A stretch of DNA of 64,000 nucleotides from JACRCT01 sp049841135. Lineage in GTDB: Bacteria > Myxococcota > Myxococcia > Myxococcales > UBA5297. The stretch's first letter is position 1. Each line of letters opens with the position of its first letter. This document shows positions 46,690 through 55,691 of this stretch, piece after piece. The notes beneath the pieces were generated by a model. It was given only the letters and a program-made list of their open reading frames with translations. It was not told where the DNA came from and searched no databases. Made by a program: the position numbers and the translations under genes. The stretch spans positions 992,001 to 1,056,000 of the forward strand of contig JASGHK010000002.1 of assembly GCA_049841135.1 (NCBI GenBank), given 5' to 3'.

Positions 46690-47840
46690 ACCGCTCGACG
46701 ACGCTCGGGACGAAGGTGGGCCGCTTCTTCATCCGCGTCGGCGCGCTGGCCGCCAAGGAGGCGGTCCACATCCGCCGCGACATCCGCACGCTCTACCTGG
46801 CGCTGGGGATGCCGGTGGTGATGCTGCTGCTGTTCGGCTACGGCGTCTCCTTCGACATCGACCACATCCCGGTGGCGCTGGTGGACAACGACCACTCGGA
46901 CGTCTCCCGGGAGATCGCCCGGCACTTCTTCGCCTCCAACGAGATCTCGCCGACGGGCGCCCCGGTGGACGAGTCCGAGGCCGAGCGGATGCTGCGCCTG
47001 AACGAGGCGATGGGCTTCTTGACCATCCCCGCCGGTGCGAGCCGCGACCTGGCCCGGGGTGAGGGCATCCAGCTGCAGCTCGTCGTCGACGGCCGCGACG
47101 GCGTGACCGCGAACCAGCTCATCGCCAAGGCCGACGCGCTGGCGCTGTCCATCTCCGCCGCGCTGGGCCCCAGCTCCGGCGCGATGGCCAAGCCGCCGCT
47201 GAGCGTGAGGACCTGGACGCGCTACAACCCCGAGGGCCGCTCGGCGCTGTTCCTGGTGCCCGGCCTGGCGGCGTACCTGATGGCCATCGTCTCGGTGCTC
47301 CTGACCGCGCTGACCATCGCCACCGAGTGGGAGCGGGGCTCGATGGAGCAGCTCTTCGCCTCGCCGGTGGGGCGCCTGGAGATCATCCTGGGCAAGCTCT
47401 TGCCGTACCTGGTCATCGGCGCGCTGGCGCTGCTGCTGGTGTTGAGCGTCGGCGCCTGGGTCTTCGACGTGCCCATCCGCGGCAGCGTGCCGCTGCTCTT
47501 CGCCGGCGGGCTGGTCTTCCTGGTGGCGATGCTCAGCCAGGGCCTGCTCATCTCGGTCGTGGCCAAGAACCAGCTCGTGGCGACCCAGGCCGGCGCGCTC
47601 ACCTCGCTGCTGCCGTCGATGCTGCTCTCCGGCTTCATGTTCCCCATCGAGAACATGCCGAAGATCCTCCAGGTCCTGTCCTCGATCATCCCGGCCAAGT
47701 ACATGGTGCACACCCTGCGCGGGGTGATGCTCAAGGGCGCCGGCTTCGACACGCTCTGGCCGGACTTCGCCTCCATGGCGGCGTTCGCCTTGTTCGTGCT
47801 GATCGTCGCGACGAAGAAGTTCTCGAGGAGGCTCGCATGA
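46686..47840 (+). CDS. ABC exporter permease (YbhS-like)
   Basis: The 384-residue permease starts at GTG overlapping the ATPase stop. It has one N-terminal helix, a large periplasmic domain (about 60-190) and a C-terminal bundle of five helices, with EWERGSMEQLFASPVG as the coupling segment. This is the ABC2/DUF3533-type export permease, and the partner of 47837-48988. Confidence 0.92.
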   Translation: MNRSTTLGTKVGRFFIRVGALAAKEAVHIRRDIRTLYLALGMPVVMLLLFGYGVSFDIDHIPVALVDNDHSDVSREIARHFFASNEISPTGAPVDESEAERMLRLNEAMGFLTIPAGASRDLARGEGIQLQLVVDGRDGVTANQLIAKADALALSISAALGPSSGAMAKPPLSVRTWTRYNPEGRSALFLVPGLAAYLMAIVSVLLTALTIATEWERGSMEQLFASPVGRLEIILGKLLPYLVIGALALLLVLSVGAWVFDVPIRGSVPLLFAGGLVFLVAMLSQGLLISVVAKNQLVATQAGALTSLLPSMLLSGFMFPIENMPKILQVLSSIIPAKYMVHTLRGVMLKGAGFDTLWPDFASMAAFALFVLIVATKKFSRRLA

Positions 47841-48988
47841 GCCCGAAGACCCGCCCGAGCCGCCTCACCCAGTTCTTCGCCGTCCTGCGCAAGGAGACGC
47901 TGCAGACGGTGCGCGACCGGCGCCTGGTCTTCATGCTGATCATGGCGCCCGTCCTGCAGCTCATCGTCTTCGGCTACGCCATCGACCTGAAGGTGGACCG
48001 GCTGCCCACGGTCATCGCCGACCTGGACAAGACCAGCGTCAGCCGCGAGCACGTGCGGCGCCTGCTGGCCGACGGGACGCTCAAGAACGCCGGCACCGCG
48101 GAGACGGCGGAGGCGGCCGAGGCCGGGCTGCAGTCCGGCCTGACCTCCGCGGCCATCGTCATCCCCCAGGGCTTCTCGCGCGACCTCTCCCGCGGCGAGC
48201 CGACCTCGGTGCAGGTGATCATCGACGGCAGCGACCCCAACCGCTCCACCATCGCCGCGGCGACCGTCGCCCGCTACTTCGCCCAGGCCGGCTCGGAGCT
48301 GGCGCGCGATCAGCTGGCCGCCCGCGGCCTGCCCCCGCCGACGCCCGCGGTCACCCTGAGCCAGCGCATCTGGTTCAACCCCGGCATGGACACGCCGCCG
48401 TTCATGATCCCCGGGATCATGTCGATGCTACTCATCGTGGTGACCACCATCGTCACCGCCATGGGCCTGGCCCGCGAGCGGGAGATGGGCACGCTGGAAC
48501 AGGTGCTGGTCACGCCCATCCGGCCGTCGGTGCTGCTGGTCGCCAAGATGATGCCCTTCGTGGTGATGGGCTGCTTCGACGTGCTCTTCGCCATCACCAT
48601 CGGCGCCTGGCTCTTCTCGGTCCCGGTCCGCGGCAGCCTGGCGGTCATCGCCGTCTCCGGGCTGTGCTACCTGACCTGCACCCTGGGCGTCGGCCTGCTC
48701 ATCTCCACCGTCAGCCGCACGCAGCAGCAGTCCTTCCTGGGCGGGTTCCTGTTCGCCATGCCGGCGATGCTGCTCTCCGGGGCGATGACGCCCATCCGCA
48801 GCATGCCCCAGTGGCTGCAGCTGATGACCTACGCCAACCCGCTGCGCTACTTCGTGGAGATCCTGAGGGCGAACATGCTCACCGGCGCGGGCTTCGACCT
48901 GCTCTGGTCGCGCATCGCCATCCTGGCGGTCTTCGGCCTGAGCCTGCTCACGGTCGCCTCGCTGCGCTTCCACAAGCGCGCGACGTAG
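47837..48988 (+). CDS. ABC exporter permease (YbhR-like)
   Basis: The 383-residue protein overlaps the previous stop as ATGA and has the same architecture as its neighbour: one helix, a periplasmic domain of about 140 residues and five C-terminal helices, with REREMGTLEQVLVTPI as coupling loop. It completes a YbhGFSR-like exporter with the adaptor and two ATPases. In E. coli that system exports dyes and some antibiotics and has Na+/H+ antiport activity; the substrate here is unknown. Confidence 0.93.
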   Translation: MSPKTRPSRLTQFFAVLRKETLQTVRDRRLVFMLIMAPVLQLIVFGYAIDLKVDRLPTVIADLDKTSVSREHVRRLLADGTLKNAGTAETAEAAEAGLQSGLTSAAIVIPQGFSRDLSRGEPTSVQVIIDGSDPNRSTIAAATVARYFAQAGSELARDQLAARGLPPPTPAVTLSQRIWFNPGMDTPPFMIPGIMSMLLIVVTTIVTAMGLAREREMGTLEQVLVTPIRPSVLLVAKMMPFVVMGCFDVLFAITIGAWLFSVPVRGSLAVIAVSGLCYLTCTLGVGLLISTVSRTQQQSFLGGFLFAMPAMLLSGAMTPIRSMPQWLQLMTYANPLRYFVEILRANMLTGAGFDLLWSRIAILAVFGLSLLTVASLRFHKRAT

Positions 48989-48997
48989 CGGCGCCGG

Positions 48998-50402
48998 TCA
49001 GGGGCTCGGGGTCAGCCGCAGCACGCCCGAGGTCCTAATCATCGAGCTTCCGGTGACGTTCTTGAGCAGCTTCCAGTCGGAGCTCTGCGTCGCCAGGGTC
49101 GCCCCGTCGATGCGGAGGAGGAACGACTCGTTGGTGATCTCGCTGAGGGCGACCGCGGCGATCTCCGCGCCGCCCTCGACCATCCCGAAGACGGCGACGG
49201 CGTCCGAAGGGCTCTTCGAGCCGGAGATCTCCAGGTTGGTGCCGATGAAGGAGAAGGGGCAGCCGATGACGCCACCGGTGCCCCGCTGCGTCCCGACGAC
49301 GGTGCCGTTGGCGAGCGCGAGGAAGGAGGACCAGCCGCCGCAGGAGGCGATGTTGCCGACGGCGGCGCAGGGGTTGGAGCCCTTGGGGGCGTAGGTGGCG
49401 GCGTCGAAGACGCAGATCGTGTGGCTCTCGTCCGAGGAGGCCAGGAGGCTGCCGTCCGGGCGGGCGACGATGCTGGTGAAGAGGAACGGGCTGGTGCCCG
49501 GGTGCGGAACGAACTTCTGGAACGCACCGGTCTTCCAGTTGTAGACGGCCAGGCCGGGGGTCGAGCCCTCCTTCGCGCCGGCGACCCACAGGTCGTCTCC
49601 GGCGACCGCCATCTGGCTGGGCCCGTCGTCGCTGAAGCCGGAGGGCCAGAGCTTCTGGCTGGTGAAGGGGTCGGTGTCGGTAAACGTTTGCGCGACCGGG
49701 GCGCCCTTGCGGGTGAAGGCGCTGACGGAGCGCTTCTGGACGCTGGAGACCACCACGTTGCCGTCCGGCAGGAGCTTCAGGTCGTAGACGCCGGTCACGG
49801 CGGTGGGCCCGATGGCGCCGCCGACGGCCGTGCCGTCCGAGGCGAAGGCGAGCACTCCGGCCCCGTTGTCGATTCTTGTCGCCGATCCAGTAGTTGCCGA
49901 GCACCGTGACGCTGACGGTGGCCTTGCCGAACCTCGACGCGTCGGCCGCGTCGTGCACCTCGTAGGTCAGGGTGTAGGTGGTGTCCGCGAAGTCGACCGG
50001 GTGCTTGTAGCCGCCGGTCGAGAGGCTGAAGGCCATCTGCAGGTCGCTGCTGCCGCGCAGGAGCACGACCCCGGTCGAAGGAGTGGCGCTCAGGACCGGG
50101 GCCGCGACCGCCTTGCCGCCGTTGTCGACGGTGCAGTTGATGTCGACCCGGGTGTTGGCGCGCACCGGCGAGGTCGGCGCCGTGCAGGTGACCTTGATGA
50201 CGTCCTGGGGGCTGGCGGCGTCGGGCTTCGCCACGCCGGCGTCTTGGGGGGCCGCGCCGGCGTCGCTCTCCGCGGCGGTCGTCGCGTCGAGGCCAGGGGC
50301 AGCGGCGTCGTCAGGGACGGAGCCGGCATCGGGTCCTCCAGGGACCTCCTGGCTGCAGGCGGCGAGCGCGAGAAGCAGAGCGGAGAGCAGGATGTGCCGC
50401 AT
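48998..50402 (-). CDS. Myxobacterial-type lipoprotein with WD/NHL-like domain (apparent +1 indel)
   Basis: The frame breaks at AAGAATCG (minus strand, 49877-49870). Reading AAGATCG joins GNYWIGDKI to DNGAGVLAFASDGTAVGG and gives 467 residues. A lipobox (ALAACS, Cys16) is followed by a long Ala/Asp-rich linker and an Ig-like domain with a disulfide (about 70-170). A repetitive beta domain that looks like a propeller or NHL/WD-type repeat (about 175-460) completes it. Such proteins decorate the outer surface of myxobacteria; a binding partner cannot be named. It ends nine bases from the convergent exporter operon. Confidence 0.8.
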
Positions 50403-50535
50403 GGACCCCTCGGGACGATTTGGACTCTGAGATTTGAATTCGGCGGGTGACGGGCGTCAACCAAGGTGCACGGGCACAGACGACGGGAGTTCCTCGGGCC
50501 AAGTCGAACTGGGAATCGAAGCCACGCTCGCTCCA

Positions 50536-50580
50536 GTCGACCACGTCCACCCCGTCGACTCCGTCCATGCCGTCCACCGC
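50536..50580. repeat. Five tandem 9-bp repeats (GTCCAYNCC type), intergenic
   Basis: GTCGACCAC, GTCCACCCC, GTCGACTCC, GTCCATGCC and GTCCACCGC are contiguous, in the 408-base gap 50403-50810. The unit resembles the in-gene array at 17461-17505 and the reverse complement of the array at 51712-51747. The rest of the gap holds only the small reading frame 50596-50736. Confidence 0.65.
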
Positions 50581-50595
50581 TTCACCGCGCCGTGC

Positions 50596-50736
50596 CTACA
50601 GTCGCAGGTCCCGCGCCAACTCCCCGCGCTCCAGGTCGAGCACCAGCAGCCGCCGCCCGCGGTCGTCGCCGACAACCAGCCACGGGTTGGCCTCCGCGAG
50701 CGCTTCGCGGACGGCAGCTGTGAGGTCGGTCGTCAT
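50596..50736 (-). CDS. Possible 46-residue protein
   Basis: The minus strand encodes MTTDLTAAVREALAEANPWL followed by VVGDDRGRRLLVLDLERGEL and a short end with a stop at 50598-50596. Composition looks like real protein (amphipathic helix, then strands). There is no clear ribosome binding site and no known family. It lies between two other small features in an otherwise empty gap. Confidence 0.4.
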   Translation of the reverse strand: MTTDLTAAVREALAEANPWLVVGDDRGRRLLVLDLERGELARDLRL

Positions 50737-50810
50737 GGGGTGACGAGCATACGACCGAGCCCGCCATTCATGGCAGGCTAGGGCCCTCTGACGCTTCGAG
50801 TGAGACCGCC

Positions 50811-51705
50811 ATGACCGTCATCGCCCGCCCCGCCGACCAGACCTCCGCGCTCTTCTTCCGCTGGCCCGAGCCCGAGAATCGCCGCGGGAAGCGAGCTGAC
50901 CTGCGGCACCGACGAGCAGGTGGTGCTCTCGGCCCATGGCCGGGTGCTGGTGGTGCTGGCGACGGGCTCGCACGTGCTCAGCGCACAGGCCATCCCCGCG
51001 CTGGGCGCCGCCGGCGATGGGCCGAACCTGGCGCTCGACGTCCTCTTCGTCAGCACCGGCAGGTCGCCGATGCGCTTCGGCGCGAAGCTGCCGATGCTCC
51101 GCGACGCGGCGACGTCGCTCACCTATGAGCCGCGCGTGTTCGGCACCGCGAACCTCCGGGTCAGCGACGCGCACCTGTTCGCGAGCCAGCTGCAGCCGGG
51201 CACCTCCGCCGACGACGTGCTGGGCTACCTCCAGTCCCGCCTGGTCGCCGCCGTGGGCGACGCGATCGCCGCGACCCGCGCCTCCATCACCGCGCTCGCC
51301 TCGCCGGTCGGCGCGGTGATGGTCGGGGACGTGGTGGTCGGCGCCAACCCCTTCGGCTCCATGGGCGTGGCGGTGGTCTCCTTCGAGAGCTTCTCGGTCA
51401 ACGTGGACGAGGAGACGCTGCGCACGGCGATGCAGTTGCAGAAATACGCGCCGGCGCCTGCACCGGTTCTCGCTCCGCCTCCGGTGCCGGTGGCGCCCGC
51501 GCATGCGCCGCCCCGTCTGCCCGCGCCCTTGCCCAACGAGGCTCCGCCCGAGAAGGTGCGCTGCCCGCTGTGCGCGGCGATGGTCCCGCCCGGCCGGTTC
51601 TGCATGGCGTGCGGCAAGCCGCTCTCGGGAAAGACTCACTGCACTTGCGGCGCGGCACTCAAGCCGGGGGCGAAGTTCTGCGCGCAGTGCGGGGCCAGGG
51701 TGTGA
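50811..51705 (+). CDS. SPFH-domain protein with C-terminal double zinc ribbon (apparent +1 indel)
   Basis: The frame breaks at GAGAATCG (50874-50881). Reading GAGATCG joins FFRWPEPEI to AAGSELTCGTDEQVVLSAHG and gives 297 residues. Residues about 20-210 fit the SPFH/YdjI-like fold, known as virion-core-like protein. A Pro-rich linker (about 215-245) is followed by two zinc ribbons (RCPLC...CMACG and HCTCG...CAQCG). SPFH proteins oligomerise at membranes; this soluble zinc-ribbon type often accompanies TerD-like or phage-shock genes, which I do not see here. Confidence 0.8.
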
Positions 51706-51711
51706 GCGGCA

Positions 51712-51747
51712 GTGATGGACGCGATGGACCGGATGGACGTCATGGAC
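51712..51747. repeat. Four tandem 9-bp repeats (NNNATGGAC)
   Basis: GTGATGGAC, GCGATGGAC, CGGATGGAC and GTCATGGAC are contiguous just after the SPFH gene. On the opposite strand they read GTCCATNNN, the same unit as the arrays at 17461 and 50536, so this is one dispersed repeat family. Confidence 0.65.
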
Positions 51748-51888
51748 CGGCGTCGGGCCACTTTACCCATATGATCGTTGCGGGCCGACTCCGGAATCCT
51801 CAGTGAGCACGGAGGGTTACGAGGGAGGTCTCCGGCGCCACCCGAAAAGCCCAGGAATTTCCGCAGGTTGCGACAGGGGTTTGCGCGC

Positions 51889-52842
51889 TCAGTGATTGCG
51901 CGAGTCGAGCCAGATTTCCAGGCCCGCAGAGTTCAGCTCCAGGTCGCCGTCGAAGTGCTTCAGGGCCTCCTCGCGCGACAGCCTGGTGCCGTGGGCCGAC
52001 AGCCGCACCAGCAGGTCTTCCGCCAGAGACGCCTTGAGCGCTGCGTGGCGCTGCTCGCCTTGGGGCGCCGCTAGGGCGCGCTCGACGAAGGCGTCGATGG
52101 CCGCGTGCATCGCCTTGCCGTGCTTGGGCAGCTCGCCCGCCACCATCTCGAAGTGGGTCAGGTACAGCCGCTCGGGTGCGAACGAGAGGATCCGATCGAT
52201 CGTCTTGTGCAGCGCCGCGGGGTCGAACTGGACCGGCGTCGTCGTCGGGTAGAAGAACGGACCCGCCGCGGTGTCCAGCTCGGGGTAGGCCAGGCCGAAG
52301 CAGTCGCCGGTGAAGAAGCCGCGCGTGGCCTCGTCGTGCACCACCAGGTGATGCTTGGCGTGGCCGGGCGCGTCCAGGCAGGTCAGCTTGCGATTGCCGA
52401 GGTCGAGGCTGAAGCCGTCCGGCGCCTCCTTCACCCGCTCGGCCGCGATGGCGACCGGGTCGCCGTAGAGCGTCTTGGTATTCTCCTCGCCGTAGACCTG
52501 CACGGTGCCCGCCCAGAGCTTGGTCGGGTCCACCATGTGCCGCGCCCCGCGCGGGTGCGCGATGAGCGTGGCCTGCGGCAGCTCGCGCATCAGCGCGCCG
52601 GCGCCGCCCGCGTGGTCGAGGTGCACGTGCGTGACGACGACGTGCGAGACCGCCGAACGCGCGAGCCCCACCTGCTCGAGCGCCTTGAGGATGCGCGGGA
52701 CCGCCGCGGCGTGCCCGGTCTCGACGACGGCGGCGGAGTCCTTGCCCTTCACCACGTAGCAGGCGGCCAGGTGGGGGCGGACGTAGTGCGCGTCGAGGTG
52801 GAAGACGCCGGGGGCCACTTCGCGGACGGGGTTCTCGGACAT
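51889..52842 (-). CDS. MBL-fold metallo-hydrolase
   Basis: The 317-residue protein has the metal-binding HxHxDH motif as HVHLDHAG (H72, H74, D76, H77), followed by DAPGHAKHHLVV (third histidine region) and FTGDCFG (bridging aspartate). It is a member of the glyoxalase II-like group with an extra C-terminal domain of about 70 residues. It probably hydrolyses a thioester or lactone; the substrate is unknown. The start at 52842 is the family-typical one. Confidence 0.88.
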   Translation of the reverse strand: MSENPVREVAPGVFHLDAHYVRPHLAACYVVKGKDSAAVVETGHAAAVPRILKALEQVGLARSAVSHVVVTHVHLDHAGGAGALMRELPQATLIAHPRGARHMVDPTKLWAGTVQVYGEENTKTLYGDPVAIAAERVKEAPDGFSLDLGNRKLTCLDAPGHAKHHLVVHDEATRGFFTGDCFGLAYPELDTAAGPFFYPTTTPVQFDPAALHKTIDRILSFAPERLYLTHFEMVAGELPKHGKAMHAAIDAFVERALAAPQGEQRHAALKASLAEDLLVRLSAHGTRLSREEALKHFDGDLELNSAGLEIWLDSRNH

Positions 52843-52965
52843 GCGGGCTGCCTCTCCTGCGGAAAGAGGGCGCTAGAAATCACATCCGGCGGCTCAGCGT
52901 CATCCCCCTTGCGGTGCCCCTGACCGACCGCGACGTCCGGGCCTTCCGCTATCCTCTCGCCGCCC

Positions 52966-53955
52966 ATGCCCTCCAAGCCCCGACAGGACCGCCTCGAGAA
53001 GGACCTCGCCGCGCTGCAGCCCGCGCTGGCCCACCCGGACCTCCCCGAGTCCCGCGAGCTGCTGCGCGCCGCGCTGCGCAAGTCGCGCTCCCTCGCCGCC
53101 GCCAAGGCCGCCGACCTCATCCGCAGCCGCTCGCTCACGGGCTTCGAGGACGACCTGCGCACGGCCTTCGAGCGCTTCCTCGAGGACCCCATCAAGAGCG
53201 ACCCGAGCTGCAAGGCCAAGCTCGCGGCGCTCGAGGCGCTGGACTTCCTGGAGAGCCTCGACCCGGCTCCGTTCCTCACCGGTGTCCGCACCTTCCAGCG
53301 GGAGCCGGCCTGGGGCGAGCCGGTCGACACCGCGACCGGAGTCCGCTCCCGGGCGGCGTTCGGCCTGGCGCGGCTGGGCCACCCGGAGTTCGCGCTGCGG
53401 ATGGCCGACCTGCTCGCCGATCCCGAAGCCACCGTCCGCCAGGCCGCGGCCGAGGCGATTGCCCACCGGCAGGACGCGGCCGGCGCCCCGCTGTTGCAGC
53501 TCAAGCTGCGGATCAACGACTCCGAGCCGCAGGTGACGCTGGCCTGCCTCTCGGGGCTCGTCGCGCTGATCCCGGACTGGGGCATCCGGGAGGCCATCGG
53601 CTGCCTGTCGAGCGAAGACGAGGAGGTGCGCGAGATCGGTGCGCTCGCGCTGGGGCAATCGCGCGGCGAGGAGGCGGCGATGGCGCTCCTCACGGCGCTC
53701 GGCGGCGAGGTCTTCTCGCCGCGCCGGGCGATCCTGCTGCGCGCGCTGGGGATGCACCGCAGCGAGCAGGCGCTCCAGGCGCTCTTGCGGGTTATCGCCG
53801 AGGAAGCCCGTGCCGATGCCAGGGCTGCGATCGAAGCGCTGGTGTTCCGCAGCTTCGAGCCGGGTCTGAGGGAGCGTGTCGTGGAGGCGGCGTCCCGCAG
53901 CCGGCACGACGACCTGGAGGGCGTCGTTCGCGAGGCCTTCCGGTCCGGCGAGTGA
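52966..53955 (+). CDS. HEAT-repeat protein
   Basis: The 329-residue product is all-helical with repeats such as ADLLADPEATVRQAAAEAIAH and ALALGQSRGEEAAMALL, a HEAT/PBS-lyase-like solenoid. It has no signal peptide. Such solenoids are scaffolds that bind proteins or DNA; in myxobacteria they often sit beside signalling genes. It lies 113 bases before the PilZ gene, on the same strand. Confidence 0.82.
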   Translation: MPSKPRQDRLEKDLAALQPALAHPDLPESRELLRAALRKSRSLAAAKAADLIRSRSLTGFEDDLRTAFERFLEDPIKSDPSCKAKLAALEALDFLESLDPAPFLTGVRTFQREPAWGEPVDTATGVRSRAAFGLARLGHPEFALRMADLLADPEATVRQAAAEAIAHRQDAAGAPLLQLKLRINDSEPQVTLACLSGLVALIPDWGIREAIGCLSSEDEEVREIGALALGQSRGEEAAMALLTALGGEVFSPRRAILLRALGMHRSEQALQALLRVIAEEARADARAAIEALVFRSFEPGLRERVVEAASRSRHDDLEGVVREAFRSGE

Positions 53956-54068
53956 GCTGGACCGCGCCGCCCCTCGACAAGCTCGGGGTGTTGGACTTGC
54001 TTCGCCCGCGCATTCGTGGCTCATGGGCCCCTTCGCGCGAGAGCGCCACCCTTTCCCGGAGCCCTTCG

Positions 54069-54761
54069 ATGGCCAGCGACGACCTCCCCATCGCCTTGAT
54101 TGCCCCTGCCGGCGCCGACGCCGAGGTGTACCGCTCGCAGCTCGCCCGCCGCGGGGCGCAGGTGCTCACCTTCACCTCGGTCCAGGCCTTCAAGGAAGGC
54201 TGCTCGCCCCAGCTGCTCTCCGGCATCGCGGTCGACCTCTCCTGCCTGGCCCAGCTGCCCGAGGAGGACCGCGCCTTCGTCACCGCGCTCGCCGAGTCGT
54301 TCCCGGTGGTGCGGCTGCGTCGCGTCGGTCCGCCCAACGAGATCGGCGGGACCTTCGGCGGCTCGGCCCTGGCCGGCGAGGAGTTCCTCTCGGCCTTCTT
54401 CGAGGACGCGCGGAAGAGGCGCGCCCGCGGCGTGCGGCTCGAGGAGCGTCACCCCAGGGTCCTGGGAGTCCTGGTCTACGGCGACGAGCGGTCGCTGGGA
54501 GGCCCGGGGCTGCGCGCCAGCACCGGCAACCTGTCGCGCAATGGCTTCTACGTGGTCTCGCCCGAGGTCCCGTCTCGGGGAACGTGCTTGCTCGTCATCC
54601 CCAAGCTGGGCGACGAGACGCCCATCCCCTGCGAGGTGCGCTGGAGCACGCCGTGGGGCGCGAGCATGCAGGTGCTTCCAGGGTTCGGCGTGAAGATCGT
54701 CTCCATGACGGCGAAGCAGAAGTCGGCGCTGGAGAAGCTGCTGGAGCCGACCCGGGACTGA
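54069..54761 (+). CDS. PilZ domain protein
   Basis: The 230-residue product has an N-terminal receiver-like segment (about 1-110) lacking the phospho-acceptor pattern. The C-terminal PilZ-type barrel (about 120-225) contains STGNLSRNGFYVVS, resembling the D/NxSxxG c-di-GMP motif of PilZ proteins. The RxxxR motif usually before it is present only loosely (EERHPR), so c-di-GMP binding is uncertain. Probably a cytoplasmic regulator of motility or exopolysaccharide. Confidence 0.75.
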   Translation: MASDDLPIALIAPAGADAEVYRSQLARRGAQVLTFTSVQAFKEGCSPQLLSGIAVDLSCLAQLPEEDRAFVTALAESFPVVRLRRVGPPNEIGGTFGGSALAGEEFLSAFFEDARKRRARGVRLEERHPRVLGVLVYGDERSLGGPGLRASTGNLSRNGFYVVSPEVPSRGTCLLVIPKLGDETPIPCEVRWSTPWGASMQVLPGFGVKIVSMTAKQKSALEKLLEPTRD

Positions 54762-54777
54762 AGACGACGAGGGCAGC

Positions 54778-55407
54778 CTATCCGGAGACGGCCTCGGTCT
54801 TGCCGCCCAGCTTCTCGACGACCTCGCGGTACCACGCCACGGTCCGCTCGGAGCGATCGCCCAGGGCCTTGGCGCCCCAGACGATCGAGAGCGTCCGCCG
54901 GGTGTCGTCCTGCGTCTTGGTGCGCTGCGCGTCCTTCACCGCGTTGGCGCACGGGCCCTCGGCGTCGAAGAGGCAGAGCAGCCCTTCGAGGTCGATGGTC
55001 TGCCCGGAGGCGTTGAAGACGTAGCTGGCACCCGCCGGCGCGACGCCGATGCGGAACGGGGCCTTGGCGCGGTCGAGGTCGACCACCGAGATGGGCAGCC
55101 CGCTGTGCAGCGACACCGCATTGCAGGCGTCGACCGCGGCGTTGATGGAGGAGAGCGTCCCCTCGCCCGCCGCGCGGATGAGGTACTCGCTCGCAGGCTT
55201 GCTGCGGCCGGTGGGCTTGAAGCCGCCATGCCGCAAGAGGTCGCGGACGGCTGAGCGAACCGCGTCGTCGGAGGAGAGCGGCGCCTGGGCCCCCGTGGCG
55301 AGCAATGCCGTGAGCCAGTCCGGGCTGGGCGACTGGCCGAGCGGAGCCGGGAAGGTAGCGGTGAAGGCGCGGGCGTCGAGCAGCGGGTGGGCGTCGGTCT
55401 GGAGCAT
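54778..55407 (-). CDS. B3/4 (tRNA-editing-like) domain protein
   Basis: The 209-residue product starts MLQTDAHPLLDARAFTATFP at the ATG at 55407. Residues about 75-200 match the B3/B4 domain of phenylalanyl-tRNA synthetase beta: ASEYLIRAAGEGTLSSINAA, then VDACNAVSLHSGLPISVVDL. Freestanding B3/4 proteins may edit mischarged tRNA or bind amino acids. The 284 bases to the divergent kinase gene (55408-55691) show no other gene. Confidence 0.85.
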   Translation of the reverse strand: MLQTDAHPLLDARAFTATFPAPLGQSPSPDWLTALLATGAQAPLSSDDAVRSAVRDLLRHGGFKPTGRSKPASEYLIRAAGEGTLSSINAAVDACNAVSLHSGLPISVVDLDRAKAPFRIGVAPAGASYVFNASGQTIDLEGLLCLFDAEGPCANAVKDAQRTKTQDDTRRTLSIVWGAKALGDRSERTVAWYREVVEKLGGKTEAVSG

Positions 55408-55691
55408 CGGGTCTCTCTGGTGGGCGAACGGAGCGCATCTAAGCCACGGGCCGGTGGCAGGGTCCACAGCCGCGGATGGCGGCGCACAAAGACGTTGCGC
55501 TCCGCTGAGGTGGACGGTGGGACGGCTCCAAGGCGGCGCAGCCATTTTCATTCGATGGAGGTGAAGGGCCCTGTGGTTGCGGGCGGCTCGCCCGCCTCGC
55601 ATTTGCCCAGCAACTTCCCGCCCTTGCCCCGCGCTGCTACAGCCCGCCACACGGCTGTTCTGTACCGGACGCCGTGCTACGGTAGCGGCGC

